From: Auanema rhodensis
Lineage: Eukaryota > Nematoda > Chromadorea > Rhabditida > Rhabditidae
Length of the DNA stretch: 64,000 nt
NCBI GenBank assembly: GCA_964057225.1
Contig: OZ059899.1
Coordinates: 6,696,001-6,760,000, forward strand
Direction of reading: 5' to 3'
The position numbers and the translations under genes are program-made. The notes below the pieces were generated by a model. That model had not been told where the DNA came from and did no database searches. It was given only the letters and a program-made list of their open reading frames with translations. Within the stretch, counting starts at the first letter, position 1. Each line of letters starts with the position of its first letter. Positions 38,429 to 52,100 of this stretch are shown one piece after another.

Positions 38429-41400
38429 TTAATTAAATGCTAAATAAAAACTCCAATAAAATATATTGAATATGAAGAACAGTAGAGGAAAAACGACCCG
38501 ACATCTCTCATCTATACGTTGAGCTACTCGTCGTCCACGTAGATTGCGTAGAGTACGTGTCCAATTCAAAGCCCGTCGTGATACATCTAATGTCTATAAT
38601 ATAATAAATGATTTATTATATATTATTTATAAATAAATAAATTCTATTTATTTTAATTTATAACTATCTATGATCATTGCAAATTCAATCATCTATCATC
38701 AGTCAAAAAATGTTAGTAACGTAGGAAAACTAAAATTTCTTGTAAATTGATTCAAGCTAACGCGAACGAATTAGAAGCTCACTCAGATTTTCTACCATTC
38801 AAAGAGGAAACTTCATAATAATTTCTATTGAATAGATACATACATACATTTATCTATAGAATACTCTAATACTGATAGAAGTTCTTCTGAGAATTATGAT
38901 CAAATTGAAATATAGTATATACATACATGCAAAACATGCATAGATTTCGATCCGAAAGCATGAGTTAGCCCTACCAATTCTGAGTCCACTTGTGGTAGCG
39001 TTGTTTATGATTTAAGAGAAAAACAGTACTTTCAAAAACAAAAAACATTTCTCTTCGAATTTTCATTTGCAAAATAGTCAAAGCTAGGCCCATTTAACAG
39101 AGTTGGCAAGAGCAGAAGCATAAGCACTTACAACTTTTCGAATACCGGATACCTGTTGTCGAAGACGAGACAGACTGGCCTTGGACCGTTTCCGTTTCAG
39201 ACGATCCGAGCCAACAAAGTATCTGAAATGAATATTATAAGAATAAATAATTTTGTTTATTTATCTCTTTGTGATGTATATATTTGTATCTAATCATATG
39301 TCAATTAGTTATAGGAATAATCTATATAACTACATATCTATGCATACTTAACATACTTAAATGTTATATCAATATAACTTTCTAGCTTAATTTATAAATT
39401 ATAACAAAAAACTATTTATATATTTTATATTCTAGATTATATGTGTGTATACTTAAAAATAAAATTCTAAGTTCATTTAGCACAGCAAACAGTAACTAAG
39501 CATGCAGTTACATCTAGCTTCAAAATATATTTCTCTACATTACAGCTTTAGCTTTCTAAAAAGGGTAGAAAGCTAATTAATTTAAAAGCTGAACATAGAA
39601 AAACTTTAAAAATCGATTATTTGACCTTATTAGTTCAGTTATAGATGACTGACGTCTGCTGAGACTGTTTCTGAAATTATTAGTGCATAGGTAACCAGGT
39701 TAGTGAGTGCATTATGTATACAATAATCTAATAAATTTAATTATATAAAAACAACATAAATTTAAATATTATTAATATTTTATGTTAATAGAAAAAATAA
39801 TTTAAAAAATGATTAAGTTACCTAGTTCCATTTGAGTTTAAATCAGTTCCAAGACTTCGCAGTCGTGGTTCTCCATCTTCTGGAGGCATCATTGTTAAAG
39901 CTATATGATTATCATGATGATGTTGTGTCATCAAATCGTCATCATTCTGGAAATGCAATTCATTTTAAAAATAAAAAAAAGGTTTGTTCTTAGAGAAATC
40001 TAATCTCTTTGAATAATTCAATAAAAAAATCTAAATATAACACAAAGTACTCCATATAAATATATAAATATATAAGTATATATACATACATATATATACA
40101 TATATGCTGATTTCACAATATATAAAAGCAAAAGGTGCAACTATTAAACTTAAAACATTTCAAAAATACTTTCATGCGAAGAGAAAAAAAAGGAAAAATA
40201 CTTCTCACATATACAACATATGTACATTGCTTCACAACATTAATAATAATACTAAACATCTTTCAATTTTAGATAAATTAATTCAAAATTGAAAGTATGC
40301 TTATGTATTTACAGATCATGCTCCACAATAGAAATAGAGGTCTTAATTAATTTAATATATTATAATTTTAGCTAAAGTTCTCATATTTATATCTATTACT
40401 ACTAATATATTTCATTTTTTTTCAAACGTATTATCGAGATGAATTGAATAAATCCAAATTCTTCACAACATTCAAACTGTCTTTTTCTGTTTTTGTTGAA
40501 TAAATTACAGTTAAACATTGAAAACGACCTATTTACTCTTACCATTACCTCATGAGCTTCAATCTGTAAAACTAATATAGGTATTGTTATATTAAATGTT
40601 ATATTTTCTTTTCATTCTAGCACGATTATTATTAAATTATCTACTTTTTCAAAAGTAAAGCATTTAATAAATTAAATGTTCAGAATATTTATGAATATTC
40701 TGCGTTTGTGCTGTAGATTTTGGGCCCCATATTGATGAAATGGAGTGTTGTTCGTCGTCCGACAAAATCAGGCTTCTGAGTTTGATCTGACAACAGCATC
40801 AACAAAGAGCTGGATATGTGAAAATAGGAAACAACAAAAGCAATGGACAAACAGACAACCAAGCACGTACACTGGATGCTATCCTCCGTACCAAATCATC
40901 TATATCTCTAGCTGCTCCGAATAAAGTTGACAAAGCGGTGTCGACGATTAATGACGGCTGCGCTTCTCCACGAATAATTTCTTGATTTTTAGCGAAGTGG
41001 CAGATTGTGAATTCGATCATAACTCCAAAAACAAATGCCTAAAAATTATGTATTGTATATTATATAATTAGGTTAATTAAAAACGGCATAAATGCCAGAT
41101 TATGATACTATGAGCTAATTCTAAAGTTTTTAATTTTATGTATAATATTTACCATACAAGATCCCATCCAAACATCAATTGCTTTCATATATGAAACTTC
41201 CGGTAAAGCCAATTTTACAGCATTAGCTTGTGTCGAAATTGTCAAAAGTGTAGTAATTGATAATGAGACGCGGGCTGGAGCAGAATCAACATCTAACCAG
41301 AAATTGAACCTAGAAACAGTGACTTACAATATTAATTTGAAACTAATTTTATTTAATATTCGTAACAATTAATAGAAAACAAATTATTCATTAGAATGCG

Positions 41401-44400
41401 TCTATTCTTCAATTAAGTAAAATGAATTTACCAAGAAATGACAACTATTAAGGCTGTTGGTAGATAAGTTTGCATGACATGATGCATCATCTCACGTTCA
41501 ACATAGAACACTGCAGTCATACAACTCCAAATACCTAAATTTAATTTCTTTAATATTTTATGATAGTATTATATAACCAGTTGCATATGTTCCATTACAG
41601 TAACCCGTCTTAATATCTTTTAAGGACATATCTGGCATAGTAATTTCAGGATTGCGATCAATAGGTACAACATCAGGTCCATGAGCCCAGACAAGTCGCA
41701 AAACTGTTTCCGGATAAGCATCTATAAGCATCAATATAAATTTTTATTATTTTTTTCGTTAAAATGCAACCACTGTCGAAGGCTTTTGAAAAATGAAAAT
41801 AATTAATTAGTACGTGAACTAACGGAAAATTGACGTGTTGCCTAATTAGAATTAATTAACTTACATGATAAAACACGAAGAGCACATTGTTGTGAATCAA
41901 GTGGATATTTCCACAAATCCATATTACATGAACTGACCTTTAAAAAAATGATTTTCAAAATTATTAATTGAATATCTAATAATACCAATGAAATTCTAGC
42001 ATCGTACCATACCCGTCCATTAGGATAAACCCATACTAAAAAATTATCATCTGTGATTTCCTAAAATATATCATTAACTTGAAATAAATATATTACTTTA
42101 TTTGTAAATTATATATTAATATTTGGAAAGAATACCTGAAAAGATGCTGATCTAGCATTTGCAAAGTAGACATCTGGATGCCACATCATACCAAAAACTT
42201 TTTTATCTTTTACCAATATTGGTGCTGAGTGATTATGTTTCAATCTATGATCCATCCACTCCTAATTATAATAAAAAACAAAAAAATGAGTTATAAATAT
42301 ATGAAGTAAAACCTGTTGAAAATACATATCCAAGTGATAATCCATAGTCTGAGCACTGAAGGAAGACATTCCTTCTATGAACATAGATAGTGATACATTA
42401 GTTGGAATTCCTGGAATATTATCAGAATTGTTATGAAAATTTAAGAAAATAATGTTATTTGTTTGAAACAATATGCAAATCAATTCATTCTGTAGCTATT
42501 AAGAGTGAAAAAGCTATGCAAAGACACTCTAATTGGATGCTCTGATTAGTTTTGATATTAATCCAGTTAAAGCACTTCTGACAAGAGCCATTTTTTTGTT
42601 AGAAAGGATTCCGAACAGCATAAATTGAACACATCTCATATCAAGTTCATCAGAATTTCCCAAATATCAAGTCAATGATAATATTCCAAAATTTAACGCC
42701 ACAAAGATGATAAGCTCACTCGACTTCTTTGATGTACATACATATATCATATCATATGGTGTAAAGCGTGTGTACCAAGAAATAAAAAAGCTACATCTTA
42801 TTCATATAAGATTTATAGAAAATTAATAAAATTATTATTTCAAAAATATTGTTGATAACTTCAAATAGATGAGTTTCAAGCTTATATCAAGCAGTCAAAT
42901 CGAAAATCTTATTCTCCATATGTTTTGAAACGAAATGTGGCATATTGAAGTGAATCCTACTCGTAGAAATATGTGAAAATATTGTTTTTTAAAACACAAA
43001 AAAGACACTGCGAAACATGAATGTGCATAAGAAAAATGAGAAGCCAGTGTTGAACATAACAGCAATTGAGTCATTGGATGGACCAATTTGTCATTTTAAA
43101 GAAAGCGAAATTCAAAGCCGAATACCAGCACATCAGGAGTCTTTTGTCGATTTAGGAACTCATCAGTTTTGTTAAACTAAGTTTTACAGTTTTGAGCATA
43201 ATTTTGAAACATTTTTTCCGAGTTAGTTCAAGCAGCATACTTTTTGCTGAGACTACTTTCTAAGCAAACGCAATGTTAAACAACAAAACTATGTTATATA
43301 TAGTATAGTATATTATTTTTTTTAAATTCATACTTATAGTATAATTTAAAAAACGACTAAAGACAGATGAAGACAAACGACGTGCTGACATCCTACTGGT
43401 GACTTTTTGTGTGAAACAGTGTGTTTTGTGATTTCGTTCGAAGCATAAAACTCGTTCTAGAAGTCCATATTAGGAGCAAAGCGAAAGGCAAATCAGAAAA
43501 GACAGAAATCTATAGTTGAAAGTCATCAAAGTACGATGTAATTGACAGAAACGTTCCCATTAGATTAGACAGAGAGTGCTACTTTGTAAAAGACAATGAA
43601 GAAAAAAAATTTTAAAAATCACCTGCTCCATGTTTAGCTACGTACTCTGAAGAGGATTACACATAACACTTCAAATTACTATTTTTATAATTAAAATATA
43701 TATAATACATATACAAAAATAAGTGAAATCAATAGATTTTCAAATTTTGTTTCATTTATCAGAATGTTATCCCTCAGATTCCTCCAATCTTATTCCAATA
43801 TTTGGATGTCTTCAATTTTCTTCAAAATTCATATGTTTATTCAGATTCTAATAATCTGTCTAGGTTACAGAGGTGAACAAAAAAAAGCTCTGACAGGACA
43901 AACAACAATATTTCATTGGTTAGCTCACAAAAGTTTATTTTTGCTCAAAAAATTATGATATCGAATAGCTAAGGATTTGTATAAAAATTTTTGAATATTT
44001 TTAGTTGTAGGACGGCTTCTATAATCTCAAATCTTGTTTTGTAAGTTTTCAAAAAAAGGATTAAATCTCAACAGCATTAGGATCAAGTTGTTTTCAATGA
44101 TTCTAAAAATTAATTGAGAATCATGAGGATTTGAGTTGGCTCTCTTCAGCTCTTCTTTTTGAACACCCCTGCCTTCCAAATGAAGAAGAGGGAAGGAAAG
44201 AGAACGGAGAAAGAGCAACGAGACCAAGTTTATAATTCTTTTGACAATCTTCATATGTTTGTGCAAATACAAAATTGATTTTACTATATAGAGAATAGGA
44301 TGTAATTAACAAAAAATTTAAAATGTGATTATCATGTAATTTTGAATACAAACATGATATGAAAAGTGTTTTAATAAAATTCTCAATTGAGAAGAAATAC

Positions 44401-44593
44401 AAATAATTATAAAACTCTAATGAAAATAAAAGTTTTATTTTCATTAGATAAACATACCGTCGTATTGAGTTGGTGTAGCATATTTGTTATAATATGTTTC
44501 ATTACGAAGTAAGTCCAGAAATTCGCGTGATAACGGTATGAAAGCCACGTCCTCTGCGCGGACTGCCAAGAGCAGAAACAACAAATACAACAT
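38429..44593 (-). CDS. Anion-type Cys-loop ligand-gated ion channel subunit, about 491 aa
   Basis: A pentameric neurotransmitter-gated channel subunit. A signal peptide (MLYLLFLLLAVRA) leads into the extracellular domain, with the Cys-loop CNMDLWKYPLDSQQC (about residues 149-163) and a second cysteine pair (YCNG...WSC, about 211 and 222) as in glycine, GluCl and related receptors. M1 is YLPTALIVVISWFNFWL. The M1-M2 link ends SAPAR, whose Pro-Ala-Arg is the signature of anion-selective channels. M2 is VSLSITTLLTISTQA, followed by M3. A long intracellular loop rich in His, Asp and Arg follows, then M4 (RCRVVFPLLFFIFNIFYW) and the stop. It belongs to the nematode LGC/GGR amine- or GABA-like anion group, but the ligand cannot be told from the sequence. 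Intron 1 is about 2 kb (42.42-44.45 kb). A 15-nt exon is at 40549-40563. A likely spliced-leader acceptor (TTACTCAG) lies 10-12 nt before the ATG. Confidence 0.93.
40549..40563 (-). other. 15-nt microexon in the M3-M4 loop of the Cys-loop receptor
   Basis: The sequence reads acceptor TTTTACAG, then 15 nt encoding IEAHE, then donor GTAATGG. The preceding exon ends ...RRIASS at a GTACGT donor near 40873, and the next begins NDDDLMTQ after TTTCCAG near 39949. All three junctions are phase 0, so the frame holds whether the microexon is included or skipped. The exon is supported by splice sites and phase only, not by homology. Confidence 0.55.
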
Positions 44594-44604
44594 CACGTCA
44601 TACT
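44591..44604 (-). promoter_or_regulatory. Trans-splice acceptor and two-codon upstream ORF before the Cys-loop receptor start
   Basis: On the minus strand TTACTCAG is followed by TATGACGTGATG. The first ATG (44601) makes Met-Thr-stop, and that TGA overlaps the true start as TGATG. If a spliced leader is added at this acceptor, the minimal uORF stays in the mature leader. Confidence 0.45.
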
Positions 44605-45674
44605 GAGTAATATATCTATAAGTTTAATTATAATTATATTATAGACGAGTTTTTCAAGTAAAATGAAAGACAATGAAAATGGAAAAAAACGATTTGATTG
44701 AATTCACAAACATACATATACTATACATCTACACAAGGGTGAATACTATATAATTCAAGCTTCAATACAAATATAAAAGAAATGGAAAAGTGAATATCGA
44801 AATGACCAAAACAAGGAGAGAAATACCTTCTTGACTTGTTGACACTCAATGGTTAAAAATAAAAATATATTGAATTTTGTCTGTGATTTTCAGATAAATC
44901 TGCATATTAAAGGCAGTTGATTAATATAAATATAATATTCTCGTATAGTTTTAGCAGCATTTTTTTATTTAATTTAAATCAAATATGAACTGCTACTTCA
45001 AAATAATCTTGATATATTTTAGTTGAAAAATAAAGTTATAAAACAGGAAGGATCACAGGAAAAAATCTTGTTATAGAATCTTTTCTTCTTTTTTTTTTGG
45101 TCTTCAGAAATATTTGCATGAATAAGCTTGTCTTGTAACTTGGTGAGCTCGATTTGGAAAAAAAATTGTTTACTACAATAAATAATTTCTATTGGTACAA
45201 GTCAAAAAGGCATAGTGTACGTTATCTATACATGGGACAGGCGATGGTTCAAATTTCAAGAAAAAAACCAGGCAAATCTTGAATAAGTCATTACAAAAAT
45301 TTGAAAAAAAATTGTGAATAAGGACACACAAGAAAAAAAAATAAAAAGAACATAGTTAAAGTACCAGTGTTGTCATAGCGAAAAGAAGAAAGTTCGGAAT
45401 AATTTGTTATAAAATGAACTTTCAATAAATATTTTCTCTTTATATATTATATTCATAAATTATTTTTATTAATAGTAACAATAGCTTAGAACTAAGCTCA
45501 TATTACTAAATTTTGATGAATGTTAATTTACAATACCAATAACTATCTCTAGATGTGATAATTCGTTTCCCATAATAGGTTTTTAAATTCTATTCAGGTC
45601 AAGCCGTCAATGTTACTTAATGTTCTTTTAAAAGATAATGGGTTTTTTTTGTTTAGTCAATCTTTTCTCTTCAT

Positions 45675-45917
45675 TTGGTACTTGACGCTTTTGTTCCTTT
45701 TTGCTACCCACCCCCATATCCTCTATACCAGAAGTTGAAGCCTGAGGCACAAGAGAAGAAAAAGCTAGAAGTCTCAGTTTCTAGCATGAGCTTAACAGAA
45801 CTCGTCTTGTTGTACTCTCATCAGGATATGATTTGGAGAGAAAAAAAAACATTTTTCGACGTCTCTACCCTCTTCGCAACTCATGAACGCCTGAATGCTT
45901 TGCTGAACAATTTAAAG
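45675..45917 (+). other. Candidate orphan exon, about 81 codons, ending at a splice-donor-like site
   Basis: An open frame from ATG (MVLDAFVPFCYPPPYPLYQK) continues through a Lys/Glu-rich part to HERLNALLNNLK and then meets GTATGA, a donor-like sequence. Base composition is richer in G+C than the flanks. I recognise no domain and could not find a matching downstream exon with a good acceptor and continuing frame, so this may be chance or a decayed gene. Confidence 0.2.
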
Positions 45918-48900
45918 GTATGAAGTAAATCATCCTTCAAATATGAAATACTAACTTTTTAAATGTATATTACATTAAAAGTTATTCGAAAGGATTTTAA
46001 AAAGTTTTTTCTATATAATTATTTAAATAAACAATTCAAAATTTTAGTTGAATGCTAAGTAGCAACATAAAAAATTCTAAACATTTTATTTCCTATTGAA
46101 CTCTTAATTCATGTTTCAAAACTTATAAATAATGAATTTCAGCATTTTCTGAATATATCTAAAGTTCAAAGTATTATTTCTGAATCTATTCTAGCAAAAG
46201 GAACATGAACGTCTGAAAATATCATCTCTTTCAGTGGAAAAAAAATATTAATATTAAAATAAATCCAATACACTTTTGCTTTTGACTAAGTTCCGAATGA
46301 GCATTAACTTTGAAATATTGCATTTGAAAAAAAGATTCTACATATATTCTTCAATATTACAATGAAGATTATCAAAATTGGAAGTTTTTTTTTAAAGAGA
46401 AGTTTATTCGAAGAAAAAAATGAAAAGATGGATTTTTCAGGTCCAGTTTGAAAAGAGGTGGAATTTGTTTATAAAAGAAGAGTGTATAATGTAAAGACAA
46501 TAGTTATAATGTTTACAGAAAAGGGAAGTTTTTCAAGCTTTTTCAATAGAAAGAACATCAAGTATATTGGAATTATTAGCCATTTCAAAGAAGCCAAATG
46601 TTAAATAGTAAAAAAAAGATAATAAAGCTTAAAAAACAATAAACTTGCAACAAAGAATATATAATAATATTTAATTTAAATCGTTAATAACTTGTTAAAT
46701 TTTCTAAATTTTATATGAAAAGAGAGATCAAATATATATAAACAGAATCTATAGTTGTCATATAAATATTCAGAATAAGAGAAACAAAATAAATAGTTGT
46801 AATATGGCATATAAGAAAGAAAATTTTAAAAATTAATGAAAAAATCTTTGAATAGAATAATACAGCTTTGTGAGACGTTTTGGAGAAGTCTACAACAGCA
46901 TGAGCATTAGTAATGACCAAGTAAGATGTAAGATGAAGAGCATTTTCAATCTTATCCACAATCATCTGATCAGAGCTCGTGAAGTTCTAATAGAAGTACC
47001 ATTCAATTCATAAATGGAATGGCCGAATGAATCTAAGGGAAGTTTAAACAGCAGAAAAAAATACCGCCGAATGCAAGAGCTGCTCCTTACTAACTAAGAC
47101 ACATCTTCTTACATTCTCGCTCTTTAAACTTTTTTCAGAAAATGTTAATAAAATATTCCGTAGGATACATTTATGAACTTCAAGCTTTAACAGCAGCTTA
47201 ACAAATACTTTTCAGCATGATCTAGTTGCATCTGCATCTGTTATGCGGACTTCTTACCTGAAATGAAGGTGGATATGTCTAAAACTCGAAAACAATGAAG
47301 TCTTTCATCAAATGACGTGAGAACGGCTAATTCTTTCAACCCACCAGTCATCATAGCGCATTCACTTGTTCGTTTTGAAAAGAAAAAGAAATATGTTATT
47401 CATCTTCGGATCTTAGGTATGCTATGCTGTTCACATGATCAAAAATTTCTCGTCTCATCATCATCATCATTGTGTTCGAAGATAACAATGTGTTGTCCAC
47501 TTCCTTATCCATAAACCAACAACCTTTTCTTACTCCTTGCTCATATTCAATTTTTACCAACATTGCTCTAAGTTGTATTCTATTAAAGCACCATTAATAA
47601 AAGTTATGGTTTCAGAAATTATAAATTCGGCAATGAAAGAATTTGATCGAAAGTTCAAAAATGTGGAGTCTAGATAATCGTGTACAGAAACATTAAATTT
47701 AAATATAATTGGTGCACGTAGAAACCTTTCAACTTTTCAACTTCAAATTTTCCTTTTGAGGTGTCCAAATCTATTTTCAGACAAAAGCGTTGATCTTAGA
47801 ACTACTAATAATTGAATTGGGAATTCAGCACCCCACACTTAGATAAATCTCGCTGTCAAGTTGCAGACAGAGGAGATTAAGAATCTTTAGGAGTACAGGA
47901 TGTTCAACTTCTTTTAGCTGCAAAGGTTTAGAATTTATAGAATAAAAGAATTCCAGACAGGTGAAATAGAACAAAATTAGCAGTAAAGTTTAAGAAAAGA
48001 AAATGGAAAGTTAAAGAAAATCGGAAAGGATAGAGAAATCGAAGAAAGGGGAAACAGGGATATTGGTAAAAGAGTTAAGCTGAATGAAGAAGAAAATAAA
48101 ATAAGTCAAGAGCTCATAAAGCGGATGACTGATGGGAAATCTAAGAAGTACAAGTAGACAGCGATAAAATGAGAAAAAGGATATAAATCTTCATATATGG
48201 ATGATGCGGATAAATTCTTAGCTTAATTCTTTAAGAGAGATTAACAACTAACAAAGAAATTTAGGTTTTTGATTCGTTCATTCCATCATACGTCAAACAG
48301 AAGTTCTTAGGTTTGATTACATACAGATACGATTTTTGAAAAATAATATTTCTTTTTCATCAAAAACAGAAAGTGAATATATGGAAGAATGTAATTTAAT
48401 TATTATAGTAAGAAAGAACGTTATAACATGCACGAGACGACGACCAATGAAAGAATGTCTTGCTGTATCTCATGCCAAATGCAAGACTCCTTTTATAGAA
48501 ATGAAGCTGTCGGTTTTGAAAAGTCTGAAGTGAAACAAGAGAAGAAATGAAATATTTACTTGAAACATGTAGGCTTTTCTTCTGACTGCAATATACATTG
48601 GTGGTAAATGAGTTAATATTTGAATTCAGATCATGATAACCAGCTTAAATATTTCAAATTATGATATTCTTGAAATACATAAATATATCAAGTGTACGAA
48701 ATTTTGGCCAATCATGTAACATAGGAGATATCTCAGCATTTATAGAAGCTATAGACGAAGCTAAACAACTTTTATACATAAGAGGTGAATTGTAGTTGAA
48801 GCATATCGCTTGAATATAGTCATTGCAAGCTTAGGTGCCATCTCAGAGGTCGTGATAATAAACAGACATGAATGAAGTTCACTATATGTATATCTACTTG

Positions 48901-49008
48901 TGATTCTGAATCTGGTTAATATGGGGAAAAAACATGAAAGCAAATGCACATGATACAAAGCTCCAAATGAAATAACTGGGAAACGGAATCAGAAACATCC
49001 GGAGCAAA

Positions 49009-49110
49009 CCAGTAAGCTGGGACGAAGGCTCGAGAGGTTAAGGCGATCTCGTCGGAAGTTGTTCCATGTCCAACGTCCGATCTGAACTGGTCTATCGTGG
49101 CCAGTCTTTT
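49009..49110 (+). ncRNA. Candidate structured RNA: GC-rich stem-loop cluster with a tRNA-type A box and a T run
   Basis: About 96 bases at roughly 55% G+C sit in strongly AT-rich DNA. Short stems follow each other: CCAG/CTGG (49009-49020), GACGA/TCGTC (49021-49025 with 49049-49053), GGAA/TTCC (49054-49065) and CTGGTC/GGCCAG (49087-49092 with 49099-49104). TCTTTT follows, as at a Pol III terminator. The segment GGCTCGAGAGGTTAAGG (from 49027) resembles the A box and D arm of serine or leucine tRNAs, and GACGA...TCGTC resembles the acceptor stem of nematode tRNA-Ser. No intact anticodon arm or T arm is present, so it is not a working tRNA. It could be a tRNA-derived remnant, a SINE-like element or an unassigned Pol III RNA. 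Confidence 0.35.
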
Positions 49111-52100
49111 CCTTTCTCACTCTCACTTAAATATACGTTCACCCAGCTCATATAAACAATGTAAATTGTTGTATTTTACGCTTAGCTCTCATGCTATTCG
49201 CTACATATCTTAGTCTTTTCCTCTTACACCCCCTCATTCATTTCCTCTCGTATTCTTCTGTTCTATTAATCTTATCTTATAGTCTGTCTCTCTCTCTCCT
49301 TAACTTCTTCACTTTTTATTTCTCATTTTCTCTCTTTTAGGAATATTTTTTTTTCATTATTTGAACGCTCAACATCTTTACAGTTTCCACTTCTCTCTTT
49401 ATTCTGCATGCACTATTATGAAGAAAAAAAAACCTTTAAATTCAGAATAGGATATAATAGACATGATCAAACAAAGAGAATAAAACTTTAAAAAATTAGA
49501 GTATAAAACAGGATCAAAGAATATTTCCTTATTAAGTGATTCAATTTGCAAGAATAATAAGTTGAATTATAATTATTTTAGGCTTTTTAGTATATTTTTA
49601 TTTGAAAAATGTTTAAAATAAACGATGTATATATAGATTAAGACATACAAGGAAGTTCATAAAAATTCTTAAAATATTCAGATAAACTGATTTATGATTA
49701 CTACAAAGAAAATTCAATATAACGCTGGATTTCTTCTTTTTTTGAATAATTTCAATGTACTTTTGAATATTTTGAATATATTGAATCTTTGTATAAACTT
49801 ATTAAATTTGAATTTGATTTCACTTTTAAACGTGATTCATAAAGCGTCATTGTATTCAATGCTACAACTCATAATCGGTTGCTTTTTTTGATTTCCAGAA
49901 AAACTGAAAATCTTATAAAATATAAAAGAATTAGTTTATAAAACAAAATATGTGTAAATAAGAAAATTTACAAATATAAAAAGTTAATTTATAATAAAGG
50001 CACATATTTGTAAATTTGTATATATTTAAATAGTCAATTAATAAAATAGTTTAATTTTGAAATAAAATAAAAGTTATTATATATAAATATATATTTTTTA
50101 TTTTATTTTTAACTATATATATATACATGTATGTTCTATATGTTCTATATACATATTTACATTCGTATATCATACTAGCATTGAGTTAGAAATCTTCAAA
50201 AAGTCATTCATGTCACATCTACTTCCAGGTATGATGTCAGTAAGGAACAAAAAAGATGGGATCCATAGTTTCCTGAACGAGCCTCCGGACAATTTTGCAA
50301 AAACTCAATGAAGCAGAAATTGGAAGAAAAAAAAGAAGTTCAAAACTGTTTGAAACAATGTTTTAAGATAAATAAAATATAATTTATTTCTGTATATATA
50401 AAAGATAAAAAAATATATTTGAAAAAGGTATAACTACAGTAAAGTTATAGTTCATCAACTATATAGATTGAAATTAGTATTTATATATTTATATTTAAAT
50501 TGTTCTTATTAAAATATTTAAATGAAACTGGAGGTTAGTCAAAAATAGAAGTGAGATGTTGCTGAAAACAGAAAAAAAGCGGAACAAAATTGAAATTGTA
50601 TGTAGTGATAATAGTCCATTAAAGAAGATTAAGTATTTTCTTAATCGAAGGAAATGTGATGATGACGATAATCAAGATGATATTCAAACGTTAAACTAAA
50701 GATTGCTTAAGTTAGTTTTTTTTATTTTCAAATCTTTTTAAATCTTCAATTTGCATGTTGAAAACTATTTATTTTCATTTTCAGTTTATGTCTTTATTGG
50801 TCTACAGCAAGAAGAAAAATGATTTGAATGAGTATAAACCTCTTTAATACTGTCATTTCTCAATAAAATACTATTTTTGAAAAAAACAGAAGTATTCTTT
50901 GATTAGATTTTTTTTGTGGAAAACTTAAAAGGTTCTTGAAAAATAGCTGATTGAAAGAAGATTTTTGAAAAGGGCAAATTATTCATTGCAAAGTATTCTT
51001 ATAATTTTTATATGATGATCAAACAGCACGAGCTCTGAACTTTTACATCTGAAAATGAAGTTAGAAATATTTGAAAGGTTGATAATATAGAAAATATATA
51101 GCTATATGAAGATATACAGAGAAAAATTAATAGAATGAGATGAGACCTGTGATAGAATTTCATGGTCCAATAGCGTGCGTCATAATATTTGGTATAAAAT
51201 TTGTAATATTGTAAATAATTACTTTATTGATTTTATGATAGTTTTAATGGGAAAAAGAGGGGTACAATGACAATGAGGAATGGGAATAAAGACAAAAGAA
51301 TAAGTCAAGAGATGCTTAAAAGGAAACAGAAGACCAGATTCTGATGAAGAGGATCGTATTGCTGTTGAGAAGACTTTAAAGCCTTTTCAAGAATGTTTTA
51401 AAGAAAATAATGTTTTCACTAAATGTAATGTGTTTTATGATGTAGAACATCAGAAAAACGGAAGAAAAGAAGATACGTTTCATAAGTAATATGATTGTAA
51501 GATAAAATATTTATGTGAAAACACTTATATACATATCTTTCTAGCTGACCTGAACAAAAACTATTTGAAATGTATGAATTACATCTGTTCTCTTATAACA
51601 TCTTATTCCAGGTTTTTATCAAATTCAGAATGTAAGACAAAAAAAATTATTGAGAAACAAATCGTGAATGCTGGAACATTTAAGAACAATATAACGAAAT
51701 CTTCGTTTTAAAAATAAGAAAAGAGATGAAGACAAACGATGAAATACATTAAGAAAATCATAAGAAGTTTGTATAAAGAGAATATCTGAAAAATGAAATT
51801 TTAAATTGAAGGTGCCAAGCCAAACAACCATAGGGTTACTACACTTATATTCATAAGAAGAAATGTTTCATGAATTCTTTAAGTTGAATGAAAAATAAAC
51901 TTGTTGAGATAAAAGAGAATGCTTGAATAGTTAAGAAAAGAACCGATTATAAGAGCATATTCAAAGATCTTTTGTATCTAAAATAATGATAATTCTTAAT
52001 GATCAATCAACTAAATGTTTTTTTAATACATAATAAGTATATGATATCTTCATTATCTTCCTTTTTTTTCATAATAATAAAGAGTTTTGTGACCAAACTG

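Noticed and set aside
42895-44444. Open frames in the large first intron of the Cys-loop receptor
   Set aside because: They match no part of a Cys-loop receptor and have no consistent splice sites. The signal-peptide exon joins directly to GIPTNVSLSMF in frame.
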